Below, piece after piece: positions 1 through 8,856 of a stretch of 44,058 bases of DNA. This stretch comes from an uncultured Planctomycetota bacterium. GTDB lineage: Bacteria; Planctomycetota; Phycisphaerae; Sedimentisphaerales; UBA12454. The stretch's first letter is position 1, and each line of letters begins with the position of its first letter. The stretch covers positions 1 to 44,058 of the forward strand of contig CAINDG010000023.1 in the NCBI GenBank assembly GCA_903847315.1, written 5' to 3'. The notes below the pieces were generated by a model, which was not told where the DNA came from, ran no database searches, and worked only from the letters and a program-made list of their open reading frames with translations. The position numbers and the translations under genes are program-made.

Positions 1-124
1 CGTATTTCGGCCGCAGAACGCGTGTGGAGACAATCGTGGCAATAGAATTGGCCGAGTCGTGAAAGCCGTTTAGAAAATCAAAAAGGAGCGCCAGAATTAT
101 TAGAAATAAAATGCTTAACGTCAT
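1..124 (-). CDS. PiT-family inorganic phosphate transporter, N-terminal fragment
   Basis: Only the first 41 residues lie in the window; the gene runs off the left edge. The N-terminus is a hydrophobic helix followed by FDFLNGFHDSANSIATIVST, the signature of PiT (PF01384) phosphate:cation symporters, in which the GFHDSANS segment is conserved and functionally important. The ATG (122-124) lies 2 nt after the stop of the DUF47/PhoU-like gene, so the two are co-transcribed. DUF47-PiT pairs are common in bacteria and archaea. The family call is firm; ion coupling and affinity cannot be judged from the fragment. Confidence 0.9.
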   Translation of the reverse strand, partial: MTLSILFLIILALLFDFLNGFHDSANSIATIVSTRVLRPKY

Positions 125-126
125 AA

Positions 127-753
127 TCAGGCCTGTTTGACCATAATGGAATCAACAATGTGGGCTACATCTTCGCAAATGTCCAGCACGGTTTCAGCGT
201 ATACATAAATATCTTTCAATTTTATCACCGCAATCGGGTCCTTCACGGTCGCAAAAAGCTCCATCAGCATCTCGTCGCGCATTGTGTCACCGACATTTTC
301 CAAACGATTGACCTCCACGCAGGCGTCGAAAACCACCTTGACGTTTTTGATGTTTCGCAGCCCCCCGACGGCCACTGCCACGGCCTGAACCGACTCCTCA
401 ATCACCACGGCGAATTCCTGTAAGTTCTTGTCCACGCCGGTGATATTATAAATTCTCATCCGGTTCACAATGGTATCTAACATATCGACGATGTTATCAA
501 TTTCCATCGTAAGAGCATGGATGTCTTCCCTGTCAATCGGCGTGATAAACGTCTTATTTAACTGTTCAATAATTGTGTGTGCCACGTCGTCCGCCTTGTG
601 CTCAATCGCCGACATCTTGCTCACTGTATCCTCAGTCACACAGTCGTAGGACACCACTTCCTTGAAAAAACGCGCAGCCTCCACAGCGTGACCTATTTGT
701 TGTTCAAACAGATCAAAGAAGTTGAAATCTTTTGGGAAAAAGTTTAAAAACAT
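127..753 (-). CDS. DUF47 family PhoU-like phosphate transport regulator
   Basis: A 208-residue all-helical protein of the DUF47 (PhoU_div, PF01865) family, soluble, of typical length. It shows the two PhoU-like acidic metal-binding helices, around residues 50-55 (IEHKADD) and around 150-156 (RLENVGD). The family is usually encoded beside PiT transporters and is thought to control phosphate uptake or respond to phosphate. Here its stop is 2 nt before the PiT start. The ATG at 753 is preceded by a clear GGAG ribosome binding site 6 nt away. The family assignment is secure; the regulatory role is inferred from context. Confidence 0.92.
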   Translation of the reverse strand: MFLNFFPKDFNFFDLFEQQIGHAVEAARFFKEVVSYDCVTEDTVSKMSAIEHKADDVAHTIIEQLNKTFITPIDREDIHALTMEIDNIVDMLDTIVNRMRIYNITGVDKNLQEFAVVIEESVQAVAVAVGGLRNIKNVKVVFDACVEVNRLENVGDTMRDEMLMELFATVKDPIAVIKLKDIYVYAETVLDICEDVAHIVDSIMVKQA

Positions 754-879
754 TCACGTCTCCTTTAACGATAAAATCTGATTTATATCTACAATGAACT
801 CCAGAAGCAAGATTGCAATCCATACCGCTTTTTCCAAAGAATTGTTTGCTAAAGTACTACCGGATTTTGTCAGGAAGTA

Positions 880-924
880 TATCTGGCAAAAGCACTTTAG
901 AAAAGTTAAAAAGGTTGCCAGATA
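880..924. promoter_or_regulatory. 10-bp inverted repeat upstream of the cyclophilin gene
   Basis: TATCTGGCAA at 880-889 is matched perfectly by TTGCCAGATA at 915-924, with a 25-nt AT-rich spacer. It lies between the divergent DUF47 gene and the cyclophilin gene. No T-tract follows the hairpin on either strand, so it is not an ordinary terminator. An operator or an mRNA leader hairpin is possible. The pairing is seen; the role is not known. Confidence 0.4.
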
Positions 925-982
925 GAAAAAAAATGATATAATTTTGGCATAATTTCAGTAAATATTGGTAAGTGAGGTAAAT

Positions 983-1603
983 ATGGCAAAAAAAAGGTTA
1001 CTAAATTTCGTTATCGTATCAATTTTAGCTGCGTTTTTTTTACAGGCGGGCTGTGATAAACAAACCGACCAAAAGGCGAAACCCGTTCAAAAGGACCAAA
1101 AACCAATGGCAACACAAAACAAGGCTGCGGCAAAGGTTAAGATTTCAACCAGCAAAGGCGATATTATAGTCGAACTTAACGAAGAAAAAGCTCCGTTTAC
1201 CTGCAAAAACTTTCTCTGGTATGTGAAGGATAAATTCTACGATGGCACAATCTTTCATCGTGTTATAAAAGGTTTTATGATTCAGGGCGGCGGTATGACA
1301 GCCGATATGCGTCCTAAACAGCCTCGTCCGCCAATTGTAAACGAGGCTAAAAACGGTCTGAAAAACGACCGCGGTACTATCGCTATGGCACGAACCAATG
1401 ACCCTGACAGCGCAACCTGCCAGTTCTTTATCAATCACGTCAATAATGACCCTCTCAACTATGGAGTCCAGGGCGCAGGATATGCGGTGTTCGGCAAAGT
1501 GGTTTCTGGTATGGATGTCGTCGATGCAATTGCAGCGGTTTCAACCAGTCCAGGCGATGTGCCAACCGAGACAATCGTAATTAAATCAATCCGCGTAGAA
1601 TAA
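983..1603 (+). CDS. Lipoprotein cyclophilin-type peptidyl-prolyl cis-trans isomerase
   Basis: A 206-residue protein with an N-terminal hydrophobic segment ending in LQAGC, a slightly atypical lipobox, followed by a Lys/Gln-rich linker to about residue 50. The rest is a bacterial PpiA/PpiB-type cyclophilin fold: [14 protein letters not shown], then [13 protein letters not shown] with the catalytic Arg and the conserved FxxQGG strand, then [10 protein letters not shown]. It should speed proline isomerisation in exported proteins from a membrane anchor. I chose the ATG at 983, which has GAGG 5 nt upstream, over a TTG six codons earlier. It converges on the MEMO gene with 5 nt between stops. Confidence 0.93.
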   Translation: MAKKRLLNFVIVSILAAFFLQAGCDKQTDQKAKPVQKDQKPMATQNKAAAKVKISTSKGDIIVELNEEKAPFTCKNFLWYVKDKFYDGTIFHRVIKGFMIQGGGMTADMRPKQPRPPIVNEAKNGLKNDRGTIAMARTNDPDSATCQFFINHVNNDPLNYGVQGAGYAVFGKVVSGMDVVDAIAAVSTSPGDVPTETIVIKSIRVE

Positions 1604-1608
1604 AATCT

Positions 1609-2484
1609 TTAATAGACGATAGCAGCGTAGCCGACGCTTTCTTCGCTTGTTCGGCCGAACTTTATATCCATCACTTCGCTGCTGTGCGTATGAGCCAATA
1701 AAACGCCTTTTGTTTTGCCAAGTACCTTTGCAGCGGCAATTGTCGCAGCGACCCCGGCCGGCCCGCAGGCGTTCAGGTTCTCCATCGACTCGGCAAGAAT
1801 TCGCTGGGGTTTCATTTCGACCGCCAAATTTATAAACGCCTTGTCATTAACATTTTTTGCCCATTCGAATCCCGCCCGGCCGCTGCCCTGAGGATTAAAG
1901 CCGTATCCCGGCCCGTAATGCGTCAAATCTGTCGAGGCGATACAGACGATTTTTTTGCCGCCTGCCGATTGTATGCATTGGGCGACATCGGTTCCGACAG
2001 TAACGGCAAAATCCGCCAGCGGCATCATAATCGGAACAATCTTTGCGTTCTTGAAAATATATTGAATGAATGGTACCTGCACTTCAATGGCGTGTTCGTT
2101 GCTGTGGACTTGCGGTTTTGATTTCGCGAACCGGCTTTTTTTTATTATGGCCTCGGCCAGTTCTTCATCGATTTGAATTTCGCCCATCGGGGTCAGCCAG
2201 CTTCCTTTATCGTAAACCGCAGCGGTGGAATCGAAATAAGTGTGCGCTCCGAAGATGACGAAAGTATCGACGGTTTTGTTAATGTTTTCGATAGTGGAAA
2301 AGACCATCGCGGCCAAGTCGCCGCTGAATGCCCAGCCTGCGTGGGGGACGATTCCGGCGACGATTTTTTCGGGTAATTTGGCCGTTATGTGCCTGTTAGC
2401 GAGGCAATCTTCGATTTCTGCTCGGCACTGTTTTTCGGTGCCGGGGTAAAACTGTCCGGCTACGATTGGTTTTCTTGCCGCCAT
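1609..2484 (-). CDS. MEMO-family protein (AmmeMemoRadiSam system protein B)
   Basis: A 291-residue cytosolic protein of the MEMO1 family (PF01875). The family hallmarks are present in order: GQFYPG near the start, VPHAGWAFSG around residue 47 (metal-ligand His), FGAHT, HAIEVQVPF around 130, STDLTHYG around 185 and NACGPAGV around 240 (conserved Cys). In many prokaryotes MEMO is encoded with an AMMECR1 protein and a radical SAM enzyme; neither partner is seen here, so the set is split or incomplete. The start is supported by GGAG about 9 nt upstream. The biochemical role of bacterial MEMO proteins is poorly defined. Confidence 0.92.
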   Translation of the reverse strand: MAARKPIVAGQFYPGTEKQCRAEIEDCLANRHITAKLPEKIVAGIVPHAGWAFSGDLAAMVFSTIENINKTVDTFVIFGAHTYFDSTAAVYDKGSWLTPMGEIQIDEELAEAIIKKSRFAKSKPQVHSNEHAIEVQVPFIQYIFKNAKIVPIMMPLADFAVTVGTDVAQCIQSAGGKKIVCIASTDLTHYGPGYGFNPQGSGRAGFEWAKNVNDKAFINLAVEMKPQRILAESMENLNACGPAGVAATIAAAKVLGKTKGVLLAHTHSSEVMDIKFGRTSEESVGYAAIVY

Positions 2485-2574
2485 AAAATTATCTCCTTAC
2501 TTGCAAAGTTTTTGGCAGGAGGATATTATATCGCTGTCAGGTAGATAATTTTAACCTTAATTTTGGGAAATACA

Positions 2575-3069
2575 ATGGCAGAAAAGAAAGTCGTAGCGGT
2601 AGTAATGGGCTCTGACAGCGATATGCCTGTTATGAAGGCCTGTATTGACAAATTAAAGGAGTTTGGCATCGAGCCGGAGGTTCGGATAATTTCGGCGCAC
2701 CGGACGCCTGATATAGCAGTTGAATTTGCCGAGTCCGCTGCCGCCAAGGGCATAAAGGTTATAATAGCCGCGGCAGGAATGGCCGCTCATCTGGCCGGTG
2801 CTCTTGCTGCGAGGACGACTTTGCCGATAATCGGCGTTCCGCTCGCTGCTGACCAGTCGCCTGCTGGCATTGACGCGTTATTGAGCACCGTACAAATGCC
2901 GCCGGGCGTTCCAGTAGCGTCTATGGCGATTGGAAAAGCCGGTGCGGTGAACGCCGCGGTTTTTGCCGTGCAGATTCTCGCGCTAAGCGATGAAAAACTG
3001 ACTGCGAAACTTTCGGAGTTCAGAAAAACCCAGAGGCAGAAAGTAATCGAAAAAGATTCAGCCGTTTGA
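2575..3069 (+). CDS. purE: N5-carboxyaminoimidazole ribonucleotide mutase (PurE class I)
   Basis: A 164-residue PurE, the usual length for class I mutases, which convert N5-CAIR to CAIR in purine synthesis. It carries the phosphate-binding MGSDSDMPVM motif near residue 12, SAHRTPD around residue 41 with the catalytic His, and AAGMAAHLAG around residue 70. The N-terminal MAEKK is better supported than a TTG four codons upstream, although no strong ribosome binding site is visible for either. No purK is next to it. The gene is divergent from the MEMO gene and converges on the RND operon. Confidence 0.95.
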   Translation: MAEKKVVAVVMGSDSDMPVMKACIDKLKEFGIEPEVRIISAHRTPDIAVEFAESAAAKGIKVIIAAAGMAAHLAGALAARTTLPIIGVPLAADQSPAGIDALLSTVQMPPGVPVASMAIGKAGAVNAAVFAVQILALSDEKLTAKLSEFRKTQRQKVIEKDSAV

Positions 3070-3079
3070 TTTGAGAATT

Positions 3080-6000
3080 TTAGCCGGTCTTGTGTGAGCT
3101 TAATTTGTGCCTTAAAGCTTCCATATACAGATAAAAAACCGGTGTTATATAAAGCGTCAGAGTTTGCGAAAATAACAATCCGCCGACAACAGCAAGTCCT
3201 AAAGGTCTTCTCGATTCAGCGCCTGCGCCAAAGCCTATCGCAATCGGCAGACCGGCCATCAAAGCGGCCATTGTGGTCATCATAATGGGACGAAATCTAA
3301 TCAGGCAGGCCTCCAAAATAGCATCGTGCGGATTTTTTCCTTCCGTTCGCTGAGCTTCAATAGCAAAGTCAATCATCATAATGCCGTTTTTCTTAACCAA
3401 ACCGACAAGCATAATTATTCCGACAAAAGCATATATGGAAAGCTCTGTCCTGAAGATTAACAGTGTAAGCAATGCGCCGAAACCTGCAAATGGAAGAGCT
3501 GAAAGAATAGTAATAGGATGAATAAAACTTTCGTACAAAATACCAAGCACAAGGTAAATGACAAGAATCGCCAGTACCAGCAACAATCCAAGTCCCTGAA
3601 AAGAAGAACGGAAAGCGGCGGCTGTTCCCTGAAAACTTGTATTAATGGTTGACGGCAGAGTTTCTTTTGCCAGCTTATCGATGCCATCAACAGCGTCGCC
3701 CAGAGAAAGACCAGGCTTTAAGTTGAAAGATATCGTAACAGCGGGTAATTGACCCTGATGGTTAATTGTAAGAGGACCTACGCCGGTAGTGAAGCTTGCC
3801 ACCGCATCCAGCGGAATAAGTTTGCCTGTTATGTCCGAGCGGACGTAAAGCAAACTTAAAACGGAGGGGTCAAGCTGATATTCAGGAAGCAATTCAGTGA
3901 TGACAAGATATTGATTGTCAGGGGCAAGTATTGTCGAAACCTGGCCCGAACTGTAAGCATAAGACAGGGCTGTTTCAATCTGCTCTGCGGTAATGCCAAG
4001 AGTCGCGGCCTTGTCTCTTTGAATATTGATATTAACTTTGGGATTTTTGACTTGTAAATCGCTTGTAACATCCTGAAAACCGGCCAGAGTCTGAATTTTC
4101 TGCTCCATCATAGCGGAATATTTATATAACTCATCCGTGTCGGGAGATTGGAGCGTGTACTGGTATTGGCTTTTCGCAAATCTGCCGCCTAACTGGATAG
4201 TTGGCGGGTTCTGCATATAAACTTTGATGCCCGGCACAGTGCCCAAATCCTGCCGCCACTTTTGAATCAGTTCATCGACGGAATATTTGCGTTCCGATCT
4301 GGGTTTGAGACGAATAAAGAACGAGCCGGTGTTGCTGCCGGAGCTGCCGCGCGAACCGGCGCTGGACATAAACGAATCAACTTCCGGCATTTTCTGTAAA
4401 ACGGCATTAACAGCTTTCTGGTGGTCAAACATTGATTGATAAGAAATCCCCTGCGGGCCTTCCGTGGAACCGTATATCTGGGCACGGTCTTCGCTCGGCA
4501 AAAATCCCTTTGGAAGCCAGATAAACAGAAAGACAATGCCGATAAGAATAATTGCTGAGAATACCATTGAGCTTCGTTTATTTACCAGGACCCGCCTAAG
4601 AGTCCGTTCGTAAAAAGCGAGCATCCATTTGTAAACTCGCTCGGTAAATTCATACAGTCTGCCATGGTGCATCTCTTCTGGTGAGTGAAGAAATCGACTG
4701 GCAAGCATAGGAGTAAGCGTCAGTGCGACAAAACCAGATACCAGAACGGCCGAACCGATAGTAACAGCGAATTCCCGGAAAAGCCTTCCTATTAACCCAC
4801 CCATAAAAAGAATCGGGATAAATACGGCGGCCAGAGACAAGGTCATACTTACAATGGTAAAACTGATTTCTTTTGCGCCGTCGATAGAAGCTTGCAATCT
4901 GGCCTTTCCCATTTCCATATGCCGCACAATATTCTCGAGCATAACAATCGCGTCATCGACAACAAAACCGACCGACAGGGTCAGTGCCATCAAAGACAAA
5001 TTGTCCAGACTGTAATTAAGCAGGTACATAACCATAAATGTACCGATTATCGCCATCGGAAGGGCAAGACTTGGAATAACAGTAGCGGAAATATTGCGCA
5101 GGAACAAGAAGATGACCAGAATAACCAGAACGAGAGTGAGCAGCAGCGTAAATTTGACATCATTGACCGAGTTTTTAATCGAAACAGAGCGGTCAATTAA
5201 AATTTTCACGGAAACGGAAGCCGGCAGTTTTTCTTTGAAAGAAGGCAGCAATTCCTTAACGGCATTGGCGACCTCGACAGTGTTAGTTCCAGGCTGGCGC
5301 TGAATCGCAAGAATTATCGACCTTTGCTGAGAATTACTGTCAACATACCAGGCGGCAACTTTATTATTTTCGACGCTGTCCATAACGTGCGCGATTTTAT
5401 CAAGGCGAATGGGCGAACCGTGTCGATAAGCGACAATTAAAGGACGATAAGCCTCTGCGTTATTAAGCTGACCTGTTGCTTCGACGGTGAAGGCATTACG
5501 GGGGCCATACAGAATACCGGTGGGCAGATTTACGTTGCCTCTTTGAATAGCGGCAACAGCCTCGTTAATACCCAGGCCCTGACTAGACATAATCATCGGG
5601 TCAAATTGGATTCTTACGGCATACTTTTGCGAGCCGAATACCTGCACCTGTGCGACTCCGCTGACCATTGAAATTCTCTGGGCCATCAAAGTTTGCCCGT
5701 ATTCATCCAGCGAGGACAAAGGCAAAGTCGGACTGGTTAACGCAATAAACAAAATCGGCTGGTCGGCCGGATTTACTTTCTGATAACTGGGCGGGCTGGG
5801 CATATCCTGTGGTAATCGCCGCAAAGTCTGGGCGATAGCGGCCTGTACGTCCTGAGCGGCCGCGTCTATATCGCGAGTAAGATTGAACTGGAGGGTTACC
5901 TGCGTACTTCCCAATGCGCTGGCTGAAGTCATAGAATCGATGCCCGCGATAGTTGAGAACTGCTTTTCCAAAGGAGTCGCAACTGCGGCGGCCATCGTCT

Positions 6001-6169
6001 CGGGGCTGGCTCCGGGCAGTAAAGCGGAAACCTGAATCGTGGGAAAATCCACGTTCGGTAAATCGCTGACGGGAAGCAGGCGGAAAGACGCTACGCCAAA
6101 AATCAGTATGGCGGCCATAACAAGGGTCGTCATAATCGGCCGATTAATGAACAGAGATGTAAAATTCAT
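3080..6169 (-). CDS. RND efflux pump inner-membrane protein (HAE1 / AcrB-MdtC type)
   Basis: A 1029-residue, 12-TM proton-driven multidrug exporter of the hydrophobe/amphiphile efflux family. The start MNFTSLFINRPIMTTLVMAA and the following PVSDLPNVDFPTIQV are typical. The TM4 proton-relay aspartates appear in VGFVVDDAIVMLEN near residue 400, and two large periplasmic porter/docking loops flank the central TM bundle. It ends in the expected last TM and a short basic tail. It lies 10 nt after the adaptor gene and is the last gene of the efflux operon. MdtB/MdtC-like members resemble it most by eye. Substrates are unknown. Confidence 0.95.
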   Translation of the reverse strand: MNFTSLFINRPIMTTLVMAAILIFGVASFRLLPVSDLPNVDFPTIQVSALLPGASPETMAAAVATPLEKQFSTIAGIDSMTSASALGSTQVTLQFNLTRDIDAAAQDVQAAIAQTLRRLPQDMPSPPSYQKVNPADQPILFIALTSPTLPLSSLDEYGQTLMAQRISMVSGVAQVQVFGSQKYAVRIQFDPMIMSSQGLGINEAVAAIQRGNVNLPTGILYGPRNAFTVEATGQLNNAEAYRPLIVAYRHGSPIRLDKIAHVMDSVENNKVAAWYVDSNSQQRSIILAIQRQPGTNTVEVANAVKELLPSFKEKLPASVSVKILIDRSVSIKNSVNDVKFTLLLTLVLVILVIFLFLRNISATVIPSLALPMAIIGTFMVMYLLNYSLDNLSLMALTLSVGFVVDDAIVMLENIVRHMEMGKARLQASIDGAKEISFTIVSMTLSLAAVFIPILFMGGLIGRLFREFAVTIGSAVLVSGFVALTLTPMLASRFLHSPEEMHHGRLYEFTERVYKWMLAFYERTLRRVLVNKRSSMVFSAIILIGIVFLFIWLPKGFLPSEDRAQIYGSTEGPQGISYQSMFDHQKAVNAVLQKMPEVDSFMSSAGSRGSSGSNTGSFFIRLKPRSERKYSVDELIQKWRQDLGTVPGIKVYMQNPPTIQLGGRFAKSQYQYTLQSPDTDELYKYSAMMEQKIQTLAGFQDVTSDLQVKNPKVNINIQRDKAATLGITAEQIETALSYAYSSGQVSTILAPDNQYLVITELLPEYQLDPSVLSLLYVRSDITGKLIPLDAVASFTTGVGPLTINHQGQLPAVTISFNLKPGLSLGDAVDGIDKLAKETLPSTINTSFQGTAAAFRSSFQGLGLLLVLAILVIYLVLGILYESFIHPITILSALPFAGFGALLTLLIFRTELSIYAFVGIIMLVGLVKKNGIMMIDFAIEAQRTEGKNPHDAILEACLIRFRPIMMTTMAALMAGLPIAIGFGAGAESRRPLGLAVVGGLLFSQTLTLYITPVFYLYMEALRHKLSSHKTG

Positions 6170-6179
6170 AAGCTCAGCC

Positions 6180-7325
6180 TCACTTCTTACCAGATGTTTT
6201 TACCTGAACTTTTGCGCCAGGCACCAATCTAAGGTGTCCATCGGTAACGACCACTTCTTTGGCCTGCACCCCATCGACAACTGTCTGGCCGTCCAGAGTT
6301 CTTTTTGCGACGACAGGCCTGAACTCAACCGTCTGGTCGGATTTGACTACGTAAACGAATTGTCCGTTCTGGCTGTTCTGTACCGCCTCAGATGGAACGA
6401 GCACCACACCTTTTTCGATACTGAGTACGAGCCTTACGTGGACGAATTGTCCGGGCCAAAAATAATGGTCGGGGTTCGGCAAAGTGGCACGGAGCTTAAT
6501 CGTACTGGTTTCCTGCTGTACGGCATTATCCAGAAATGTCAGCGTTCCTTCGCGAGCATTGGCATCGGACACATCGGGCAGCCGCACATAAGTTTTCAGT
6601 GCGCCCTTGGTCATTTCCTGACGGACCAACTCAAGGTCCTGCTCAGGAATTGTAAAGTCGGCGTATATCGGGTCAATCTGCTGGATGACAAGAAGAACAG
6701 CGACATCATTACCGGTGTTTGCCGCTACGACGTTGCCGACATCTACATACCGCTGTCCCGCGCGGCCGTCGATTGGCGAATGTATAAAACAGTACTCAAG
6801 ATTTACCTGGGCCAGTTGCACCGCGGCCTGGTCGGACTGTACTTGTGCCTCGGCAAGCACCACAGCATTTTCTTTGGTGTCATAGCCATCTTTAGAAATA
6901 GCACCGGTTGGAAGAAGTTCCTTAACGCGTTCGAATGACGATTTGGCCAGGTTCAGCGATGAGGTGCTCTTGGCCAGACTTGCTTGCGCCTGTTTGAGCG
7001 CCGCATCGTAAGGACGCAGGTCGATAGTAAACAGCAGGTCGCCTTTTTTCAGGTCAGCCCCGTCAGTAAAATTTATTTCGGTGATTTGCCCGGAGACCTG
7101 CGGACGAATCGACACATTTTCCCGTGCGGCGCAGGAGCCGATGTTATCAATATATACAGGCACATCCTGCGAAACAGCCTCAGATGTGGTTACCCATACA
7201 GGCAGCCGCTCAACTGCGACTTGCTTTTTCGTGCAGCCGGAAATTGTCAGACCGATAAGCAGCAGTATGATTGCCGAACGGACAATCCGCTGATAAGTTC
7301 TATTTTCTAAGCCCCGCAAATTCAT
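6180..7325 (-). CDS. RND efflux periplasmic adaptor lipoprotein (membrane fusion protein)
   Basis: A 381-residue adaptor linking the RND pump to an outer-membrane channel. A signal segment ends in LTISGC, fitting lipoprotein anchoring in the inner membrane. Then come the barrel-sandwich half motif with IRPQVSGQITEI, a coiled-coil alpha-hairpin (about residues 105-160), the second half motif HSPIDGRAGQRYVDVGN, and beta-barrel and membrane-proximal domains. I chose the ATG at 7325: an upstream ATG at 7478 would overlap the OprM-like gene by about 130 nt and put 51 basic residues before the signal sequence. The gap to the upstream gene is 22 nt. Confidence 0.93.
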   Translation of the reverse strand: MNLRGLENRTYQRIVRSAIILLLIGLTISGCTKKQVAVERLPVWVTTSEAVSQDVPVYIDNIGSCAARENVSIRPQVSGQITEINFTDGADLKKGDLLFTIDLRPYDAALKQAQASLAKSTSSLNLAKSSFERVKELLPTGAISKDGYDTKENAVVLAEAQVQSDQAAVQLAQVNLEYCFIHSPIDGRAGQRYVDVGNVVAANTGNDVAVLLVIQQIDPIYADFTIPEQDLELVRQEMTKGALKTYVRLPDVSDANAREGTLTFLDNAVQQETSTIKLRATLPNPDHYFWPGQFVHVRLVLSIEKGVVLVPSEAVQNSQNGQFVYVVKSDQTVEFRPVVAKRTLDGQTVVDGVQAKEVVVTDGHLRLVPGAKVQVKTSGKK

Positions 7326-7347
7326 ATTTAATCCAATAAAAAAATGA

Positions 7348-8826
7348 CTATTTTTTCTTTTTCCCAAACCATTTCGGCTTTGCAGGCGAATTAGGTTCGC
7401 CCTTGTCTTTATCTTTAACTTTAATAGCAATCGATTCCTCGTCTTCCCAGCCGCCGCCAAGAGCTTTATAAAGTGCAACTAAATCAGTGGACAAGTCGCG
7501 GGTGCTCCGCACGAAAGAATCTTCGGCACTAAAGAGAGACCGCTGCGAATCCAAAACACTGAGAAACTCGGTCTGGCCCTGCGAATAAAGCTGAGTAGCG
7601 AGGTCCACGGCCTTTCGGTTTGCGGCAACGGTATCCTCAAGAGCCTTGTGACGCTGCTGCTCTTTGGAATACGCTACAAGGGCGTTCTCGACATCCTTAA
7701 AGGCTGTAAGAACCGTCTTTTGATAAGTGAGCAATGCCTGCTCGGTAAGAGCCTTTTTGACTTCTATGTTTGCGCGAACACTGCCGGCGTTGAAGAATTG
7801 CCAACTGAAGGACGGGCCGAGCGACCATAGACTGTTTTGCGATTTCAGCAGCGTATCGAGTGCATTACTCTGATAGCCTAATGAACCGGCAAGATTAAAT
7901 TTTGGGAATAAATCCGCAGTAGCAACACCTATACGGGCGGTCGCGGCGTGTATTTGAGCTTCAGCCCGCCGAATATCAGGACGACGGCGGAGCAAATCTG
8001 ATGGCAGTTCTGCCGGCAGAGCTGGCGGAGTAACAGGAATTATAGAAACCGGCGATAATTCCTGCAATAGAGCCGCTGGTTCGAGACCGAGCAGTACGCT
8101 CAGATTGTAAATAGTCTGCTGAACGGAAGTTTCCAGTAACGGAATCTGCGAGGCGGTGCTTCCAACCTGCGCATCGGCATTAGCTACGTCAAGCGCGCCG
8201 ACCAAACCGCTGCTGAATCGCTGACGAGTCAGCTCGGCGGTGTGCTTTTGAGCCTGGAGGTTGTTTTGTGCGAAAACAATTTCCTGCTGGTAGCCGCGAA
8301 GTCCAATATAATTGAGAGCGACTTCCGCGGAGAGTGTAACCAAAACATCTCTTTGGTCTTCAACAGCGGCTTTGATGTCCGACTCAGCCGCTTCGACATT
8401 ACGCCTAACGCCGCCAAATATATCAATCTCCCAGACGGCGTCCATCCCCGATTGCCATAAATCCCGTGTTGTAGCGATACTCTCGGTTCGGCTGTGAGTA
8501 TATTTGCCCGTGGAGTCGAGCGTGGGCCATAATCCTGCGGATGCAATTTTTCGTGCCGCACGAGCCTGGCGAAGCCTTGATTGGGCCTGTTTCAAATCCA
8601 GGTTCGAATTTACGGCTCTTTCTATCAGCGAGGTAAGATTAGGGTCGTTAAATCCGGTCCACCAGTGAACGAGGTCCACGGCAGCGGTAGTCTGTCCGGC
8701 AGTGCCAATCCATGAAGAAGGAACAGCTGCCTGCGGCGGCTTATAATTTGGGCCAACGGTGCAGCCGGTTATTATCAACAGAAAAATGTAGAATACGCAC
8801 AGCGATATACGATTCAAACGTCGCAT
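7348..8826 (-). CDS. Outer-membrane efflux lipoprotein, NodT/OprM family
   Basis: A 492-residue TolC-fold channel lipoprotein. The N-terminus has a hydrophobic stretch ending IITGC, followed directly by TVGPNYKPP, the classic start of mature OprM/NodT proteins. Two OEP repeats follow, each with long coiled-coil helices (for example LKQAQSRLRQARAARKIA near residue 97) and the inter-repeat segment LPSDLLRRRPDIRRAEAQI around residue 273. The C-terminus is an unusual Lys-rich tail ending FGKKKK. It sits between an ABC exporter and an RND pump in the same operon, so it may serve as the outlet for both. Confidence 0.94.
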   Translation of the reverse strand: MRRLNRISLCVFYIFLLIITGCTVGPNYKPPQAAVPSSWIGTAGQTTAAVDLVHWWTGFNDPNLTSLIERAVNSNLDLKQAQSRLRQARAARKIASAGLWPTLDSTGKYTHSRTESIATTRDLWQSGMDAVWEIDIFGGVRRNVEAAESDIKAAVEDQRDVLVTLSAEVALNYIGLRGYQQEIVFAQNNLQAQKHTAELTRQRFSSGLVGALDVANADAQVGSTASQIPLLETSVQQTIYNLSVLLGLEPAALLQELSPVSIIPVTPPALPAELPSDLLRRRPDIRRAEAQIHAATARIGVATADLFPKFNLAGSLGYQSNALDTLLKSQNSLWSLGPSFSWQFFNAGSVRANIEVKKALTEQALLTYQKTVLTAFKDVENALVAYSKEQQRHKALEDTVAANRKAVDLATQLYSQGQTEFLSVLDSQRSLFSAEDSFVRSTRDLSTDLVALYKALGGGWEDEESIAIKVKDKDKGEPNSPAKPKWFGKKKK

Positions 8827-8856
8827 ATAAAATCTCCTATTCTTAGTTGTTTTAAA

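Noticed and set aside
7326-7478. N-terminal extension of the RND adaptor
   Set aside because: It overlaps the OprM-like gene's 3' end and would hide the lipoprotein signal behind 51 basic residues.
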